Of a DNA stretch of 64,000 nt, positions 61,925 through 64,000 are shown one piece after another. The notes beneath the pieces are model-generated. The model searched no databases, was not told the DNA's origin, and saw only the letters and a list, made by a program, of their open reading frames with translations. The stretch spans positions 1 through 64,000 of the forward strand of contig JBBHKE010000516.1 of the NCBI GenBank assembly GCA_037447655.1, in the 5' to 3' direction. Position numbers and translations under genes: made by a program. Source of the stretch: Zygnema cylindricum (taxonomy: Eukaryota > Streptophyta > Zygnematophyceae > Zygnematales > Zygnemataceae). Position 1 is the first letter of the stretch; every line of letters begins with the position of its first letter.

Positions 61925-64000
61925 ATTTTTTTTAAAAAATGGCTACTTTTCATAGTTCACCTGTACCACCATTCTCATCCTGACAAAAAAAGTTAAGGGC
62001 ATAGTGCGAAGTTCTCGTGTGTTGTATTCGAAGGTAGAAAGTTTGGTAACTTTTTTTTTAAGGGGTAATTTTTTTGAAGTACAAGAAGGAAAGTGGGTTT
62101 TAAATCCTTGTGAGTTTATTTTAGGATTTGTCAAGTGGGTTTCATTTTGTTAATTGTTTCCTATTTTGGTTGGAATTGTAGGCAAGGAGTTGAATCCAAA
62201 AATAGGTCGTACTTTATTTCGTCTTATTAGGTACACCATGGTTGCTCCAAGGGTACGGTATGGATGAGACAAATTTTGGTTATTTTGTAGACTAAAATTT
62301 TTATTTGTTTTAATTTTATGTACATATTTAGAAATTGTGGGGTAATAATAATTTATGTGTGTTTCTTATTCATGGAAAGGGTGGATTTGCTTAAAAGTTA
62401 AACATGGTAAAGGTTAGATGTTAGATGTTCATATTTGGCGATTGTACATGAAAATAGTGTGTGAAATAATAATTTATGTTTGTTTTCTAACCATTTTAGA
62501 ACAGATTCGCTTGAAACCGTCCACGAAATGGAAATGTTTTATCGTGGTAATGTTTTTGTGATGGTAAACCTTCCAGGTACATGGAAACAAAAGAAAGGAA
62601 AAGCCAAAACGAAAGAAAAAATATATACCAATTCACAACAGACCATAGAAGCAGGATAGAGGCATGCAGGTATTATAAGAAAAAAAGGATGTCGATAGAA
62701 TTCTGTGAATGTAGTAGGCGGAGGGTTCTTGGTCCCTTGATTTTGAACGATCGTCAATCACAAGTATGGAGGAACTTGACCAAAGCAACACCTAGACAAA
62801 GAAATAGTTCAATGGCCATTTGGGTAAATTTGCCCATAAAATAAACAACAAACACAAACAAGGTTCTTGTCATGACCATGATATCGTGTTGGCACTACAA
62901 TTTGTCGAGCCAATAGACCAAATCTTGTGTAAGAAGTCGGTTTCGCTAAACTGATGTTTCCAAACGTACGATGTTCGGTGAAACAACGTTATAAAAAAAA
63001 CAACAAGTACCTTCAAGTATAACAATACGGATTTGTCGCAAAGGAACCAATTGTGAGACCTGACATCAAACAAAACACTCTGCATGAGAAGCAAAAGTCG
63101 TGGTCATCTCCTATGAGGTTTAGGGAAGAGATGCCTTGATATTAGCCATGGGGCTCTCACTCAAATGCTTCTCAACCGAGTGAACCCGTGGGGGGTGGCA
63201 AAGAGGAGACTGTCCAAGGTCGAGAGCTATGAAATAAAATAAGTTTTGGGAGGTGAGGTGTGCGAGGGATAGGAAGGTCGTCGGGTAAAACTAGTCGTCG
63301 AAAGAGAAAAAACCATCTGAGGACCGAGCAACTTAGGAAACCCTTCCATGTTAGACAACTTAACGTTAATTTTTGTTGGTGTCGGGTTCTTGAACCCAAA
63401 ACAAAGTTAACAACACTTATTTTTTGCTTTACTCTAATAGACTTATTTACACTAATAGCGATTCAAGGTGTAGATGTGATTGGTACATTACATCATGAGT
63501 CTAAGGCTCAAAAAAAGAAAACACACCTCGTGGTTTACAATAACTAATAAATGCACTTGGCTAGGGTTAGTTATAGTTAGTTTGTTTAGTTATTAGTTGT
63601 AATTCAAGTATGAGAACATGGAAGGCTTTCGAGAGAATGATCTAAGTATCATTTATCTAATGTATTTTACGTTAAGAAGCATGGTACTTTCAAGCACTAC
63701 AAACACATATGTGCTTACAACTAATACTCCAAGAAAGACTTAGCCTACACGATACCTTCTAGATGAAACACTTAGATGCCACTAAAAATAATTAGTGTAG
63801 AGGAAGAACTGGTGTTATTAACTCTTTTTGGGGTTCAAGGGCGTAACGCCAACAAAAGTTAAGGTTAATTTGTACACCTATCACTAATTAGGTACACATT
63901 CAAATATGTATTCACGATAGTCTGTGTTCACATATTTGATGCTTGAACATGTGAGAACAATTTCCACGATTTTCCCTCGTCTTTATGAATGGGAAACAAA
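61925..64000. other. AlaRS 3' flank and intergenic
   Basis: The first few hundred bases should be AlaRS 3' UTR. The rest shows no recognised gene. 62580-63400 is less AT-rich, with frames (62581-62844 +, 63260-63547 +) lacking motifs. A family I right end (CTAATAGCGATTCAAGGTGTA) stops at 63473, and further AATTAGTGTTATTAAC-type words lie at 63780-63900. Confidence 0.45.

Overview
The window is nuclear DNA from a photosynthetic eukaryote, most likely a streptophyte (land plant or charophyte alga). Evidence: genes are split by many GT-AG introns; a plastid-type alanyl-tRNA synthetase and a plant-type organellar FAD synthetase are present; there is a plant HNH protein, a plant O-fucosyltransferase and a Mms2-type ubiquitin E2 variant; and degenerate TTTAGGG/CCCTAAA repeats occur. 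The species cannot be named from sequence alone.

Seven protein genes were assembled by joining exons at GT-AG sites with matching phase. In order: an HNH-nuclease-like gene (+, 1438-4591); a GDP-fucose O-fucosyltransferase-like gene (-, 20009-15158); a RibF-type FAD synthetase (+, 26230-30008); a JmjC/cupin hydroxylase (-, 36465-32699); RTF2 (+, 37821-42778); the ubiquitin E2 variant UEV1/MMZ (-, 48760-44234); and alanyl-tRNA synthetase (+, 49748-61924, 12 exons, 1087 aa). They are unrelated housekeeping genes, not an operon-like pathway. JmjC/RTF2 and UEV/AlaRS are divergent pairs with short shared upstream regions (about 1.36 and 0.99 kb). HNH/OFT, RibF/JmjC and RTF2/UEV are convergent pairs.

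The gaps (4.6-15.2 kb, 20.0-26.2 kb and the last 2 kb) and many introns hold small non-autonomous DNA transposons of at least four families: (I) ends TACACCGTSAATCGCTATTA; (II) ends TACACTGCCCATTGC; (III) about 850 bp, ends TAGTGTTGGGTATCG, rich in CGATATATCG; (IV) about 920-960 bp, ends TTAGGGTACGTCCCCATGT. No transposase gene was found.

The most unusual feature is a recurring local duplication of splice borders. In at least six of the seven genes a piece of exon end plus splice site, or an acceptor region, has been copied nearby into the intron. The copies range from single decayed exons (HNH exon 1; AlaRS exons 1 and 3) to tandem arrays carrying several donor sites (RTF2 intron 2, UEV intron 2) or acceptor sites (OFT intron 1). 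AlaRS introns also hold a 530-bp (AT)n array, a 600-bp pyrimidine tract, an exact 163-bp direct duplication, and an antisense exon-like fragment encoding a signal peptide. No tRNA, rRNA, CRISPR or complete autonomous transposon was seen.
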